From Ricinus communis (taxonomy: Eukaryota > Streptophyta > Magnoliopsida > Malpighiales > Euphorbiaceae), in the NCBI RefSeq assembly GCF_019578655.1, contig NC_063257.1:23329939-23393938 (forward strand): a stretch of 64,000 bases of DNA, read 5' to 3'. Shown here in pieces: positions 21,426-34,806 of the stretch; the stretch's first letter is position 1; each line of letters starts with the position of its first letter. The position numbers were made by a program, and so were the translations under genes. Under the pieces are notes generated by a model. That model searched no databases, was not told the origin of the DNA, and saw only the letters and a program-made list of their open reading frames with translations.

Positions 21426-24320
21426 TGTAATATCCAAGATTTTCTTTTAATAATAATAATAATAATAATATTAATAATAACTAATAACGAGTTTTTTTTT
21501 AATTTAATTTAGTTATTTTGAGTAATTGAATTGGAATGATTTAAAATAGAATTTCAATGCTAGATAAAAATAAAGGGATTTATTTTCTATATCTAATTAG
21601 TTGGATTTTCAAAATATTAATTAAGTGAATTTCTTAAGGGATAAATTATATTTTCATATATATATATATATAGGTCACTCTCAAATTGTTTTTAATATGA
21701 GCATATGAATCAAATATTATATTTGAAAGTTATGAAAGAAATAGTAGATAATATTTTTATAAAAGAATTTATTGAGGAATGACAAATTTTAATTAGCAAA
21801 TGGTGTTGGTTTAAATTGGAAAATAGTTAATAAATTAACTATTTAAGTTAATTAAGTATTAGGATTAATTTGACAATTAGTTATGAAATAAGGGCTAAAA
21901 GTATAATTACTTTAATATGGGGTTTAAATGAGAACTTTCATGGTTGGTATTTTTATAATTAAATATGTCGGTAAGGGAATTTTAGTAATTTCACTCTTAA
22001 AAGCAAGGGTAAATAAGTAACTCTCTATTTTTAATAATTGTAATTTTGGCCCAAATTAAGAGTTAGAGACTTAATTGAAATGCCACATAAAAGTTGGAGG
22101 GTTAAACTTAAATTTTGCAGGGGAAATTGTTAGTAATTAAAAAGAATGAGGGACAAAATGGTTATTAAGCAAAAGTTTGGGGACAAAATGACAATAAGAG
22201 AAAGGAAAGAAAGAGAAGGGGAGACTAGGCATGGCGAAGAAGAAGGGAAGAGGAAGAAGAGGAGCTGCCGTCCGCGGCTGGTCGAGCTTGGGGCGCGGTG
22301 GCGATGATTGGCGGAAGAGCAGACACCGGTGAGTTCAGCAGTAGTGGCGGCGGTAGTGAACAGCAAAGAAAAAAAGAGAGACAGCGGCTGTTTGACGCCA
22401 TGCATGGCGTCTTCAGAGACAATGGCGGTCGAGTCGGGTGGCGATCAACTCGCCTGAGTGTGGGCTTCCTTTTAGGAGCAGCGGCGACGCAAATGGTGGT
22501 CGGAGGAAGGCGTGTCCGATGAAGAAGATTTTGGGTAGGCAGACGGGATTTTAGGCTTTTTTCGGTGAGGGATAGCCGATCAGAGGGCATATCCGGACTC
22601 CCTTTAGCTCAACCTTTCTAATGGCACTAGTTTTGCGGCAATCGAACTCCGTTTGAAAATCAATGACCGAGATCGTTCGTGGATTTCTCTAGATGATCGG
22701 GCGCTGGATCGGAGGATCGGGTGTTGGAATCATCATCTGCGCGCTGTCTCGAGTCAGTAAGCATGCGAGGATCATCGATCGGACTCCGGCGGCTAGAGGC
22801 AAGTCGACCAATTGATCAAGCGTCTCGGTAATTCTCTAGCCTGTTGATTTTAGAGTTTGTTGATAACAGATTATTTGATTAATTATTGTGTTGAACACCA
22901 GAAGAATTATGTGATGATTGATTGTTGAAAATTAGAAGTGTTTCTGTCAGATCCTGGACCCGTTATACGGGAGTAAACGTCCGTATTTAAGGGAGATTCT
23001 GCCAAATTTTCGGTTGAAATTATTCGAGTTAAAATTCTTAGACAGTTAGTTCTAGGAGTTCAGGCCTAGGGTTACTTGTTAAATGATTTACTTTTATTGA
23101 TTGAATTGTTCTCGTGAATAGATAATCCGTCAGTTCAACTTGCTCCACCCGAAGCTTACGAGTAGAGCAAGGAGGTCGTTAGAACTGTGAGTTAAAGTCA
23201 TATATCTGCTATACATGTGTCATGCTTAAATTTTATATAGCAATTCTGATTAAATGATTTATTTAATTACTATATATATATATATATATATCATTTTCTA
23301 CATCATTATTATTGTGATTGCATGTTGACTCGGGATGAGATGGTAGTAGAACATGCCACCTGATGGGTTGTGTCATGCTAAAATTTTATATAGCAATTCT
23401 GATTAAATGATTTATTTAATTACTATATATATATATACATATATATACATATATGTATATATATACATGTTGACTCGAGATGAGATGGTAGTAGAACATG
23501 CCACCTAATGGGTTGCATCAGGACCGCGTGCCGGTATGAATCTGAGACAGGTAGTGAAAGGATAATTTGAGACTTGTCCATGTTGACTTCAACTCTCTAG
23601 TCTGTATAGAGTGTGTTTGCCGGAGTAAAGGTCCCTAGTTGAGCATTGCTCTCTGGGCGCTGGCTTTATAGGAAATTAAGTGATCAGACTAGATTTAAGG
23701 ACTCTGGTCAACCTCCATTTCAAGGCGATCTTGTTGGAGTGAGAGAGTCAAAAGGTCAGTAGTGTTGGGAGTTAGGGTTCACCGAGATACTCGTCCCGTA
23801 GCATATAAAAATTATTTTATAGAAGCATGACATGACACGTGTTTTTGTATGACTTAATATTTTATTTTATATTTATTTTGAAGTGGTTGTATTCGTTTTT
23901 GGATATATAATTTTAACTCACTTTCGAGACCAATAGTCTCAGATTTAGCTGTTTTTCGGTGTTTGTTAGTTTTCTGCAGTTCTTTTCCTCTAATGACTGA
24001 CTCCTTCATCTTGGATTTAATGTAACTGATTTTATTGATATGTTTAACTTTTAAGATTCTAGATTCTCCGTGAGTGAAATTTCGGACTTATCATTTTGTA
24101 ATTGCATGTAAATTCGGGTTTTGCCTAATTATGTTGGCGGACCAAATTAAATATGTAGTATCCGGCGGTTAAAGGTTAGTTATGGAATGGTGATAATGGA
24201 CAGAATCCGAATTATACCTTGATTGAGTTAGTGATTTGTCGGGGCTTACTACGAGGATTTGGTGGCCTTAAGCCTACCCATTCCTTAGTCGGTCATGGGC
24301 CCACAAATTGGGTTGTGATA
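21426..24320 (+). repeat. Solo LTR of the gypsy family (+ orientation)
   Basis: Begins TGTAATATCC and ends GGGTTGTGATA, which aligns with GGGTGGTGACA at the end of the solo LTR at 40129, so the terminal CA has become TA. Flanks are CATAT before and CATGT after, a 5-bp target duplication with one mismatch. It contains an ATA microsatellite near the start, a GC-rich segment (22200-22840), a TA run, and GAGCATTGCTCTCTGGGCGC (about 23641). A second TA run with a duplicated stretch of about 170 bp is internal (23200-23520). Open frames at 22130-22590 are on both strands and unlikely to be genes. Confidence 0.85.
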
Positions 24321-24735
24321 CATGTGATAAGAGTTTCATAGATCTTACTTATCTCAATTTAATAGAATTAAGGAATATTCATTTTTATATAGTTGTGAGA
24401 TAAAGATTTTAGAGAATTTTTGCTCAAATTTCAATTTATTCTAATTAAAAAAAATTATTTTTCACATGATTGTGAGATAAGGGTTTTAGAATGTCCTTGC
24501 TCAACTCAATTTAATTTAATTAAATAAATAATAATAATCTTTCACATGATTGTGAAATTAAAGTTTCAGAATGTCCTTATTCAATTCAAGTTAATTTAAT
24601 TATATAAGGAATATCATTTTTCACGTAATTATGAGATAAGGGTTTCAAGTGTCCTTCGTCGACTCAATTTTAACCTAATTAATTAAATGATTAAATGATT
24701 TTATATAGCAATTCTGATTAAATGATTTATTTAAT

Positions 24736-24771
<36 letters not shown>

Positions 24772-26216
24772 TTTCTACATCATTATTATTGTGATTGCAT
24801 GTTGACTCGGGATGAGATGGTAGTAGAACATGCCACCTGATGGGTTGTGTCATGCTAAAATTTTATATAGCAATTCTGATTAAATGATTTATTTAATTAC
24901 TATATATATATATATACATATATGTATATATATACATGTTGACTCGAGATGAGATGGTAGTAGAACATGCCACCTAATGGGTTGCATCAGGACCGCGTGC
25001 GCACCGGTATGAATCTGAGACAGGTAGTGAAAGGATAATTTGAGACTTGTCCATGTTGACTTCAACTCTCTAGTCTGTATAGAGTGTGTTTGCCGGAGTA
25101 AAGGTCCCTAGTTGAGCATTGCTCTCTGGGCGCTGGCTTTATAGGAAATTAAGTGATCAGACTAGATTTAAGGACTCTGGTCAACCTCCATTTTCTGGGC
25201 GCCAGTCTTGTTGGAGTGAGAGAGTCAAAAGGCTGTTAGTGTTGGGAGTTAGGGTTCTGCTGAGATACTCGTCCCGTAGCATATAAAAATTATTTTATAG
25301 AAGCATGACATGACACGTGTTTTTGTATGACTTAATATTTTATTTTATATTTATTTTGAAGTGGTTGTATTCGTTTTTGGATATATAATTTTAACTCACT
25401 TTCGAGACCAATAGTCTCAGATTTAACTGTTTTTCAGGTGTTTGTTAGTTTTCTGCAGTTCTTTTCCTCTAACAGCCCGACTCCTTCATCTTCGGATTTA
25501 ATGTAACTGATTTTATTGATATGTTTAACTTTTAAGATTCTAGATTCTCCGCAGTAGAAATTTCAGACTTATCATTTTGTAATTGCATGTAAATTCGGGT
25601 TTTGCCTAATTATGTTGGCAGACCAAATTAAATATGTAGTATCTGACAGTTAAAGGTTAGTTATGGAATGGTGATAATGGACAGAATCTGAATTATACCT
25701 TGATTGAGTTAGTGATTTGTCAGGCTTACTACGAGATTTGGTGGCCTTAAGCCTACCCATTCCTTAGTGCCGGTCATGGGCCCACAAATTGGGTTGTGAT
25801 ACATGTGATAAGAGTTTCATAGATCTTACTTATCTCAATTTAATAGAATTAAGGAATATTCATTTTTTATATAGTTGTGAGATAAAGATTTTAGAGAATT
25901 TTTGCTCAGCTCAATTTATTCTAATTAAAAAAAAATTATTTTTCACATGATTGTGAGATAAGGGTTTTAGAATGTCCTTGCTCAACTCAATTTAATTTAA
26001 TTAAATAAATAATAATAATCTTTCACATGATTGTGAAATTAAAGTTTCAGAATGTCCTTATTCAATTCAAGTTAATTTAATTATATAAGGAATATCATTT
26101 TTCACGTAATTATGAGATAAGGGTTTCAAGTGTCCTTCGTCGACTCAATTTTAACCTAATTAATTAAATGATTAAATGATTTTATATAGCAATTCTGATT
26201 AAATGATTTATTTAAT

Positions 26217-26266
<50 letters not shown>

Positions 26267-27660
26267 TTTCTACATCATTATTATTGTGATTGCATGTTGA
26301 CTCGGGATGAGATGGTAGTAGAACATGCCACCCGATGGGTTGTGTCATGCTAAAATTTTATATAGCAATTCTGATTAAATGATTTATTTAATTACTATAT
26401 ATATATATATACATATATGTATATATATACATGTTGACTCGAGATGAGATGGTAGTAGAACATGCCACCTAATGGGTTGCATCAGGACCGCGTGCGCACC
26501 GGTATGAATCTGAGACAGGTAGTGAAAGGATAATTTGAGACTTGTCCATGTTGACTTCAACTCTAGTCCGATAGAGTGTGTTTACCGGAGTAAAGGTCCC
26601 TAGTTGAGCATTGCTCTCTGGGCGCTGGCTTTATAGGAAATTAAGTGATCAGACTAGATTTAAGGACTCTGGTCAACCTCCATTTTCTGGGCGCCAGTCT
26701 TGTTGGAGTGAGAGAGTCAAAAGGCTGTTAGTGTTGGGAGTTAGGGTTCTGCTGAGATACTCGTCCCGTAGCATATAAAAATTATTTTATAGAAGCATGA
26801 CATGACACGTGTTTTTGTATGACTTAATATTTTATTTTATATTTATTTTGAAGTGGTTGTATTCGTTTTTGGATATATAATTTTAACTCACTTTCGAGAC
26901 CAATAGTCTCAGATTTAACTGTTTTTCAGGTGTTTGTTAGTTTTCTGCAGTTCTTTTCCTCTAACAGCCCGACTCCTTCATCTTCGGATTTAATGTAACT
27001 GATTTTATTGATATGTTTAACTTTTAAGATTCTAGATTCTCCGCAGTAGAAATTTCAGACTTATCATTTTGTAATTGCATGTAAATTCGGGTTTTGCCTA
27101 ATTATGTTGGCAGACCAAATTAAATATGTAGTATCTGACAGTTAAAGGTTAGTTATGGAATGGTGATAATGGACAGAATCTGAATTATACCTTGATTGAG
27201 TTAGTGATTTGTCAGGCTTACTACGAGATTTGGTGGCCTTAAGCCTACCCATTCCTTAGTGCCGGTCATGGGCCCACAAATTGGGTTGTGATACATGTGA
27301 TAAGAGTTTCATAGATCTTACTTATCTCAATTTCATAGAATTAAGGAATATTCATTTTTTTATATAGTTGTGAGATAAAGATTTTAGAGAATTTTTGCTC
27401 AGCTCAATTTATTCTAATTAAAAAAAAATTATTTTTCACATGATTGTGAGATAAGGGTTTTAGAATGTCCTTGCTCAACTCAATTTAATTTAATTAAATA
27501 AATAATAATAATCTTTCACATGATTGTGAAATTAAAGTTTCAGAATGTCCTTATTCAATTCAAGTTAATTTAATTATATAAGGAATATCATTTTTCACGT
27601 AATTATGAGATAAGGGTTTCAAGTGTCCTTCGTCGACTCAATTTTAACCTAATTAATTAA
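23225..27660 (+). repeat. Three tandem copies of a 1.48 kb LTR-3'-half plus satellite unit
   Basis: The LTR end recurs at 24321, 25802 and 27294 (same base of TACATGTGATAAGAG), periods 1481 and 1492. Each unit runs from TTTTATATAGCAATTCTG through a TA run, the LTR 3' half, the LTR end, and about 370 bp of flanking satellite. The junctions near 24695 and 26178 read TAATTAAATGATTAAATGAT before TTTTATATAG, short direct repeats suggesting unequal exchange or replication slippage. Units 2 and 3 are nearly identical; unit 1 differs more. Confidence 0.9.
24323..24695 (+). repeat. Degenerate satellite of about 75 bp
   Basis: Units carry TTTTTCACATGATTGTGAGATAAGGG-like, TGTCCTTGCTCAACTCAATT and TTAATTAAATAA words. 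It repeats inside the tandem units (about 25804-26170) and continues past them at 27296-28160. Because the target duplication of the solo LTR lies at its left edge, the satellite may have been the insertion target or was joined later. Confidence 0.8.
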
Positions 27661-28160
27661 AAAATATTCATTTTTATGTGATCGTGAGATAAGAGTTTCA
27701 GTGTATTCTTGCTCAACTCAATTTAATATAATTAAATAAATTATTTTTTACGTGATCATAAAATAAAGATTTCGAAGTATCCTTACTCAACTTAATGTAT
27801 TCTAATTAAGTAAATAATATAATATTTTATTTGATTAAGAAATAAGGGATTTAAATTCCTAACTCGACTGCATCTAATCTAATTAATTTAAGTGAGGAAT
27901 ATTCTTTCTTCCTATGACTATGAAATAAGGATATATGAAGTGTCCTTATTCGATTCAATGTAATCTAATTAAGTGATTAATAATTTTTTATGTGACCTTG
28001 AAATAAGTATCCGGAATGTCCTTACTCGATTCCATCTAATTTAATTAAGTAAAATTTATTTTTCATATATCACGAGATAAGAGTTTCATAGTATCTTTTC
28101 TAGGCTCCATTTATGTTAATTAAATAAGAAATAATAATTTTTCAAGTGATCGTGAAATAA
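27296..28160 (+). repeat. Degenerate satellite of about 75 bp, right block
   Basis: About eleven imperfect units with words such as GTGAGATAAGGGTTT, GTCCTTACTCGATTC and TCTAATTAAGT. Units become more diverged to the right (27660-28160), as expected for an old array whose left part was refreshed by the recent tandem duplication. Confidence 0.75.
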
Positions 28161-31100
28161 TATTTTTAAAGTTATTATGTAAGATTAATTTTTATTTTTT
28201 TATAAATTATGATTTTTTTTTTAATATGTAATATCTTTAAATTGCAATCTATCCAATTCAGGACTTGAGTTGTTGCAATTAATCTTCAATTTACTACAAT
28301 TCCTTAATAAATATTAGAAGAGTATATTAGGTTGAGACCTTAACACTATCGTGCTTGGCCAAATGCAATTAAAATTGATACGCTAGTCCTAATTATATTA
28401 TATATAAAATGGCAACTCTTTTATTAATTTGTATATTAAGTCGAGGTATTAGGGCTTTAGGGTTTGACCTTATAAAATGTGAACTATTCACATAAAGAGA
28501 GATTTATTTTTAGTGATATATCAAAATTTTGATGGTTGATGCATGTGTAAAGCTAAATCAATTTACAAACACAAACCATTAAATCCCTTTGAATGGAAAA
28601 TGCAAGGTATTAAATTATTAAAAATGGGGAGATATTTTCTCTTTATTTCCCTCCAAATATATTAAGGGTATTTCTGTCCATTTGTAATTATGAGTGTAGT
28701 TTAAGTATTTATATTTAAGGAAAAATGCATTTTTAAGTTCTTGAACTTTTATGTTTTATTTTATTGAAAAATTTAATTTATATTTGAAAAAACCATCCCA
28801 TCTACCATGATTATTGGCCATTTTTGTAAATATACCATTACTTTCAAATTTTAGTATTTTGCTCCATTATCTTTGCATTCTTTACCAAATATGTCTAGAC
28901 TCATTTAAGCTTGTGTCTTTAATTATGTGATACACATATGTATTTTACATTTTGCTAATACAAAATCTAATCTTGACCAAAACTATCTAATCAACCCTAA
29001 CCTTTTGCCAATTTTTAAATTTTTTTTAAATGTATCATCATCAAGCTATAACACATTATTTTACTAATCAAATATAAAAAAAAGAAGAAAGGTAGAAATG
29101 ATATCGTTTCTATCTTTTCTTCTTTATTAAAATCTCTTAGATCAAGCAGCGTATTTATATAGAAATAGATTATAGAGAGAAAAAATGAAGAAATGTTTAT
29201 ATTTATAGAGAGAGAAAAACTATAGAGTAAAATATAAATTAAATTAAAACATTTATATGATACGCACAAAATCAATAAGAAGTAAGTCTTTAAAATTAAT
29301 CTATATCACAAAAAAGAAAAAAAAATAAACCTTAAATTATTATAAACTAGGCCAATCAAATAATTAAAGAAAAACTCAAGAAAGAAACAATTACTATAAT
29401 ATCAGCAGAATTCAAGAAAAAACAATTAACAACTTTTGTTGTCATTTGATATTCTTGTTTTTCTTGCTCTTATTCTTATATTTTAGCAAATAGTGATGAG
29501 AAAAGACTATTGGAGAAGACTGCTTCGTGTCTTTCCTCTTCATTTATAGTAATTGCCACCTTCTGTCTTTTCCTTTCTCTCTCTATAAACACAAACCTCT
29601 CATTTCTTTTTCTCACTAAAATCTCTTTATCACAAAAAGAATGTTGCAGTCTTTACATTTTTTTTTGAAGGTATATTTACAAAAATGACTATAGATCACG
29701 GTAGATAGGATAGTTTCTATGAGAGTTGGATTCTATGTTGGTAAAAATTAAAGGCACGGTACTAAGTGAGCTTGGATAGATTCGGAAAAGAATATAAAGG
29801 TAATGGACCAAAATATTAAATAGATATCATTGTTTCCGAATAATTCTAAATAGATATGATTCATGGTATTATTTTTAATTCATAATGTTCTTCAATTGAT
29901 AAAGATAACAAAAAATAATTAGGAATGAGATTTTAAGGAATTATTTTATTTCTATTGTTTTTGATATCATAAAGAATCTATTCCCTAGTAAATTCATTGA
30001 ATTTATTTGTGAAATAAATTTGGTATTGATTTATTAATGGAATGTCTGTTTTATAAGTTTAATTTCATTGAAATATTTCCTAGCATGTTTTAAGAATTTT
30101 TTTTTTTATACTTATTTTACAATTTTGACGGATACTTTAATTGACTTATTTTTTGTTATATTTGTAAATACCATTCTCTTAAGAGTAAAAATATATTGAT
30201 GCCAAATTAAAGTAGAGTATAAAATAAATTTAATTAAAAATTTGATTATTTAAATCACCTGATAATCTTTTTATATGTAGAAATTAATTCCACAAATTTT
30301 TTCTCATTACATAATAAATTGGGTTGAAAGTAACATGATAAAAGAATTGATCTATAATAAATTTGAAAATATTTTTTCTTGATTATATTTGTTGATGCCA
30401 TTTTTCAGGGGAATAAAAATAGTATCAAATTAAAGTAGAATTGAAAAGATAATTTAATTAAAAAATTGTTTGTTAATAAACCTATTTCATTGACTTATGT
30501 CTAAAAGGAAGAATATCATGGTAACTATAAAATAATAAGCAACACTAAATATAGATTTATCCAAAATTAATTAATTATTTATGGTAAAAAATCAAATTAT
30601 GGCTCATTTTATATAAAAATTAAATTAAGAGTGATATAAGGATTAATTAGATCGATTTATTAATGATAAGGATAAATACTTAGCATATCTATAATTATGT
30701 AACAAATATAATTTATGGTGGATAAAAAGGATATCTAATCTTACTTTGAAATCTAATTTTCATCCATATTATTATGGATCAAGTTGATCCCTATAACATC
30801 ACTCCTAAAGTATTTAGTTAATCTTTTGGACCAATAACCGGAATATATAACAACTCTAGTTCACAACAATTTCGATTCGAAGTTTTTCACCAACTCTTTA
30901 TTTTTTTTTTAAATAAATTATTTTTTTATCATTTGCTTAATTTTATTTATTATATTTAAATTTTAATTTATAATAACTTTATTTATTTTTTTATAAATAA
31001 ACAACAATTTAAGGCATTTTTCAATCTTCTAAAAATACTAATTTAATTTTTTTAAACAATTTAAATAAGATAGAAGTTTATTCTGTTTAATAAAAATTAT

Positions 31101-33399
31101 AATGCCATTTAGTACTTATAAATATAAAAACTATTTATTATATTAACAAAAGCTTTGGAATATATTTTATACCTAATATATGATTGATAGGTCTCACGAA
31201 AATTATAATATTATATTATATATTAAACAAAATTTTGATTATATTATATTATATAATTTAATGTCTATATTAGTAATTAAATATTTTATCAAAATAATTT
31301 ATAATAATTAATCAAACACTTAACATCAATCAACTACAACTATAAAGTATCCATAACTTAACTAAATAGCAACTATCGAGTATCAACAACTTAACCAAGC
31401 TAAACAGTTGCTATGCACTCAATAGTTCCCTCTCCCTTGTTAAACTGCATATAATAGCTATCATGGTAAGAAAATCTTAATTTCATAATCAAAAGGCCAG
31501 GAATCCCGTCACAACGATGGAAGTGTTCATAACGCGCGTTCTTATTCCAAGCAACATGTGGATGATGTGTTCAGTTATTACTCGAATGACGTGTTTAGTT
31601 AAAACTTATTAAAAATCATTTGAAAAAGAAAATATGAAAAAAAACTAAAACAATAAAATTGAAAGAAATAGTTTGGTGTTATTATATATATAAATTATAC
31701 TGATGTAGAATTATTAAAAAATTTTACCTATTCAGTTAAAATTTGATTTAGTTATAACTAATTTTATAGAACTTTTGTTTCAATTGAAACATATAAAATT
31801 TGAATTTATAAATAAATTTCATAAATTTTATGGATTTTAATCAAATACAATGTAAATAATAATTATTTTAAACAAAACATATATAGTTGCGGGAGAAGTC
31901 AAGTTTTCCTGTCACGAACACATAACATTTAAGAAAACATAAAAAACACTTATGTTTTTTTTATTAAATTTACAGTTTTTTATCTTTTTATTTTTTTATT
32001 TGGAAATATCAAAAATACAATTTATTTAATATTTTTTTTTAAAATTTATGGTTTTAGTACAAAGTGGAGATAATTGTAAAGCCTAATTATTTCTTTTATT
32101 TGGGGAGTTAAGGTGTAAAATGAAAAGTAGAGATACCTGTGCATAACTTCTTTTATCATTTTTTTCACGTGCTAGATTTATCAATCATTTGTCTTAATTA
32201 TTAACTAATTAATTAATTAATTAATTATTATGGGGTTTTACTCTTGGGTCTTTATTACTAGACTTGGGACTAAAAATAATTATATACTAAACAATTGCCT
32301 CTCCTCATATATATATATGAAAAATTCTAATTCATTTTCTAATGCGTAGAAATTTTTGGCCCAAGTACTTTCAAATTTTCACTCTCAAATCTCATTATTT
32401 TTTTCTACTTTCCTCAAAAGAAAAACCTAGCTCTTTTACCTTTTTTTCCACCGGCGATATCACTCCATCTCAACTGCTCCATGCTGGCAATAGCTCGTTG
32501 TCACTTCACACTAGCCGCCACATGCTGTCGAAATTGACATCTTGTTCGCTCTCGCTAAACCAAGCTCTCTTCCTCTGTGAGTGATCCTTGGGTTAATTAC
32601 TAGATAACTACCTGCAGAGATAATTATACCAATAGTCACTTAACTTATACTAAGTTTTATTTTGGTCACATAATTTTTTTTTTAGTTTCATTACAGTCAT
32701 TTAACTTTAAGTTAATTAACAGATTGGTCATTTGTCTAAAATTTGGTGGTTTATTTATCAAAAATAAAAAAAAAATCTCTAAATCTCTTAAATCTACATC
32801 ATAGAACCTCACCTCTAATGCTATAAAATAAAATCCCTAATTTTGAACTTTGAAGAGAAGCATTGAATCTCAATTCTCAAAAATCAATTTCAATGGACTA
32901 ACATCATAGACAACTAGGAGAAAATACACTCATATACTGTAAGTTCTACATGCTTGTTATTTTGCAATTAGCATTAAGATTTAATTAATTTGGTGGTTAG
33001 ACACTGGTTTGATATTCAAGTTTTTGCACTAAATAAAAACTGATTGCACATCCTTAAATAGACATGTGAACATGTAAGAAATAAAAAGGAAATAATAGCT
33101 TAAATACAAACAAGTGCAAAAACATTACTAATTTGGTGGTTGAACATTCTTTTCTTTTTTATTTTACACTTGCTTTCTTGTTTATTGTTATTATTATTAT
33201 ATTATTTTCTTTGGAAATAATACATGTTATGTGTAATTTTATACATGTATTTGAGTTGAATTTTAATGAATTTGGAATAAGGGTTAGCATTAGTTAGAAA
33301 GAATTTAAATTTAATTAGGAGCTTATTTAGGTTATACCTTTATTTTAGTGTTCTTATCTACCTTTAGTTTATTTAAAAATTTGTACTTAATTTTTATAA
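28161..33399. other. AT-rich DNA without a recognisable gene
   Basis: Mostly homopolymer-rich AT sequence. Two related blocks, 28792-28885 and 29671-29821, share TTTTTGTAAATATACC and a GTCCATTA-CTTT word in inverted orientation and may be ends of an old transposon. The region around 31190-31410 resembles the right part of copy A (TTAACAT-AATCAACTAC). 32070-32290 pairs with 42220-42370. The 80-residue frame at 32342-32584 has no family signature. Confidence 0.45.
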
Positions 33400-34806
33400 G
33401 TTTTCCCTTATGTAGGAAAGTAAAAAAAAAAGGAGCCCTAGACGATCAAAGAGTATATGTCCTATTGACACATGGGAGTGCTTGTGCCCGTGTCGCACGC
33501 TGGATAGAAAAATGAAGAAGCACGGTTTAATCAACGGCCATGCTCGAAGCCATGTCTTCCACTCGACTCTGAAGGAGATAGTGTACAGGGAACGCATGGG
33601 TGTACTCCAAGCCGTGCTTGCTTCTGTTCATTTCGAAGAAGTTGTGAAAGCTGAGCACGACATGACACACGGGTGTGCGCTAGACCGTGCCCGCTTTTGA
33701 CAAAGTTGAGGATATAATGATTGCACAACATAGGATCACGTATGGACATGTTCAAAACCGTGCTAAAACCAAGAGGATGCCACATGGCTATGTTCCAAGC
33801 AGTGTCAAATTAAAAAGATAGTTGCTTTTATTAGAAACTCAGAAATTAAGGGCAATTTAGGATTTTCTTAAGCCTTGGCTATAAAAAGGATAGGAGAATA
33901 GTTATTGGGGTAGAGAAAACCATCAAATAAATAACTTTGAAGGCATATTCAAGGAGATCAAGAAGATTTGTGCGAAGATTCAAGAGTTTTAATCAAGTAT
34001 TTCTTTTTCTTCTTTGATTTCTTTAAATATGCTTTTGTGTGTTGTCATAATCATGTGTGGCTAGACTCTTTTTAGGGTTTGGATTTGTGTAGCTATTGTA
34101 TTAATTGTTTGGATCCTTATTTTCTTTCAATGAATTAATTTTCAGTCAATTTTATGAGTTACTTTACTTGTTCTTATATTTGATTTTAGGCCTGATTAAA
34201 TACATGTATTTGGATAAATTAGAGACAACGAAAGGTGCATATTTTATCAGCTCATAGACTTGTAAAATTTAGGAACCTCGATCATGAATGTATTTGGATA
34301 AATTAGAGACAACGAAAGGTGCATATTTTATCAGCTCATAGACTTGTAAAATTTAGGAACCTCGATCATGAAAGTAGACGAATCCTTCAGGGAGCCATAA
34401 ATTGTTAAGGAACTTAATGAACCCTAGTTAATTGACATGCCCATGAAAATAGGCTGTAATTGACTTTAATATTCTTAGATGAGCTCGAAAGAGACTCTAA
34501 GTAATTTGAGTGATTTATTTTTGACTAAATTATTGATTTGAATTGTGAAAAGATCTTGTAATCCGAGTAATAGTTAGTGATACAAATCCATGCTCTAGTT
34601 TTAATTATTAGATTTTCAAAGAAAATAATTACTAGTTTTAAGTTTTCTTTTCTTATTAGTTATTTATTTAATTATAATTATTCAATTTTTTTTAGATTAT
34701 GGAAATACAATTAGGATTGGTACTTTGTATCATTCTCCTCATGGGAATGATAGTCATACTCATTCTATACTACTTGTTGCGATTCGTGCACTTGCAGAAT
34801 TTACCT
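33400..34806 (+). repeat. LTR-like fragment of a second Ty3/gypsy lineage
   Basis: Contains the repeated CCGTGTCGCACGC / GACACACGGG theme of Tat/Athila-like LTRs, a stretch of the form TTGTGTAGCTATTGTATTAATTG, and a terminal motif GATTCGTGCACTTGCAG before TTTACCTAACA (about 34779-34806), a usual plant LTR ending. The left end is not defined. The short overlapping frames at 33394-33785 lie on both strands of this LTR and are not genes. Confidence 0.5.
34205..34372 (+). repeat. Perfect 84-bp tandem duplication
   Basis: Two identical units, 34205-34288 and 34289-34372, each starting TGTATTTGGATAAATTAG and ending CCTCGATCATGAA. The lack of any difference between them in an otherwise decayed LTR suggests a recent slippage event or an assembly duplication. 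34807-35403 holds nothing recognisable. Confidence 0.9.

Noticed and set aside
22130..22590. Overlapping minus-strand frames of 91 and 121 residues and a plus-strand frame of 74
   Set aside because: GC-rich LTR segment; the frames overlap on both strands and related LTRs at 37800 and 57700 do not keep them.
24323..28160. Regular repeats that might suggest a CRISPR-like array
   Set aside because: Degenerate 75-bp satellite and 1.48 kb tandem units in plant DNA, with no unique spacers between constant repeats.
32342..32584. 80-residue plus-strand frame, mildly Ser-rich
   Set aside because: No family motif, no splice partners, and only part of it is GC-richer than its flanks.
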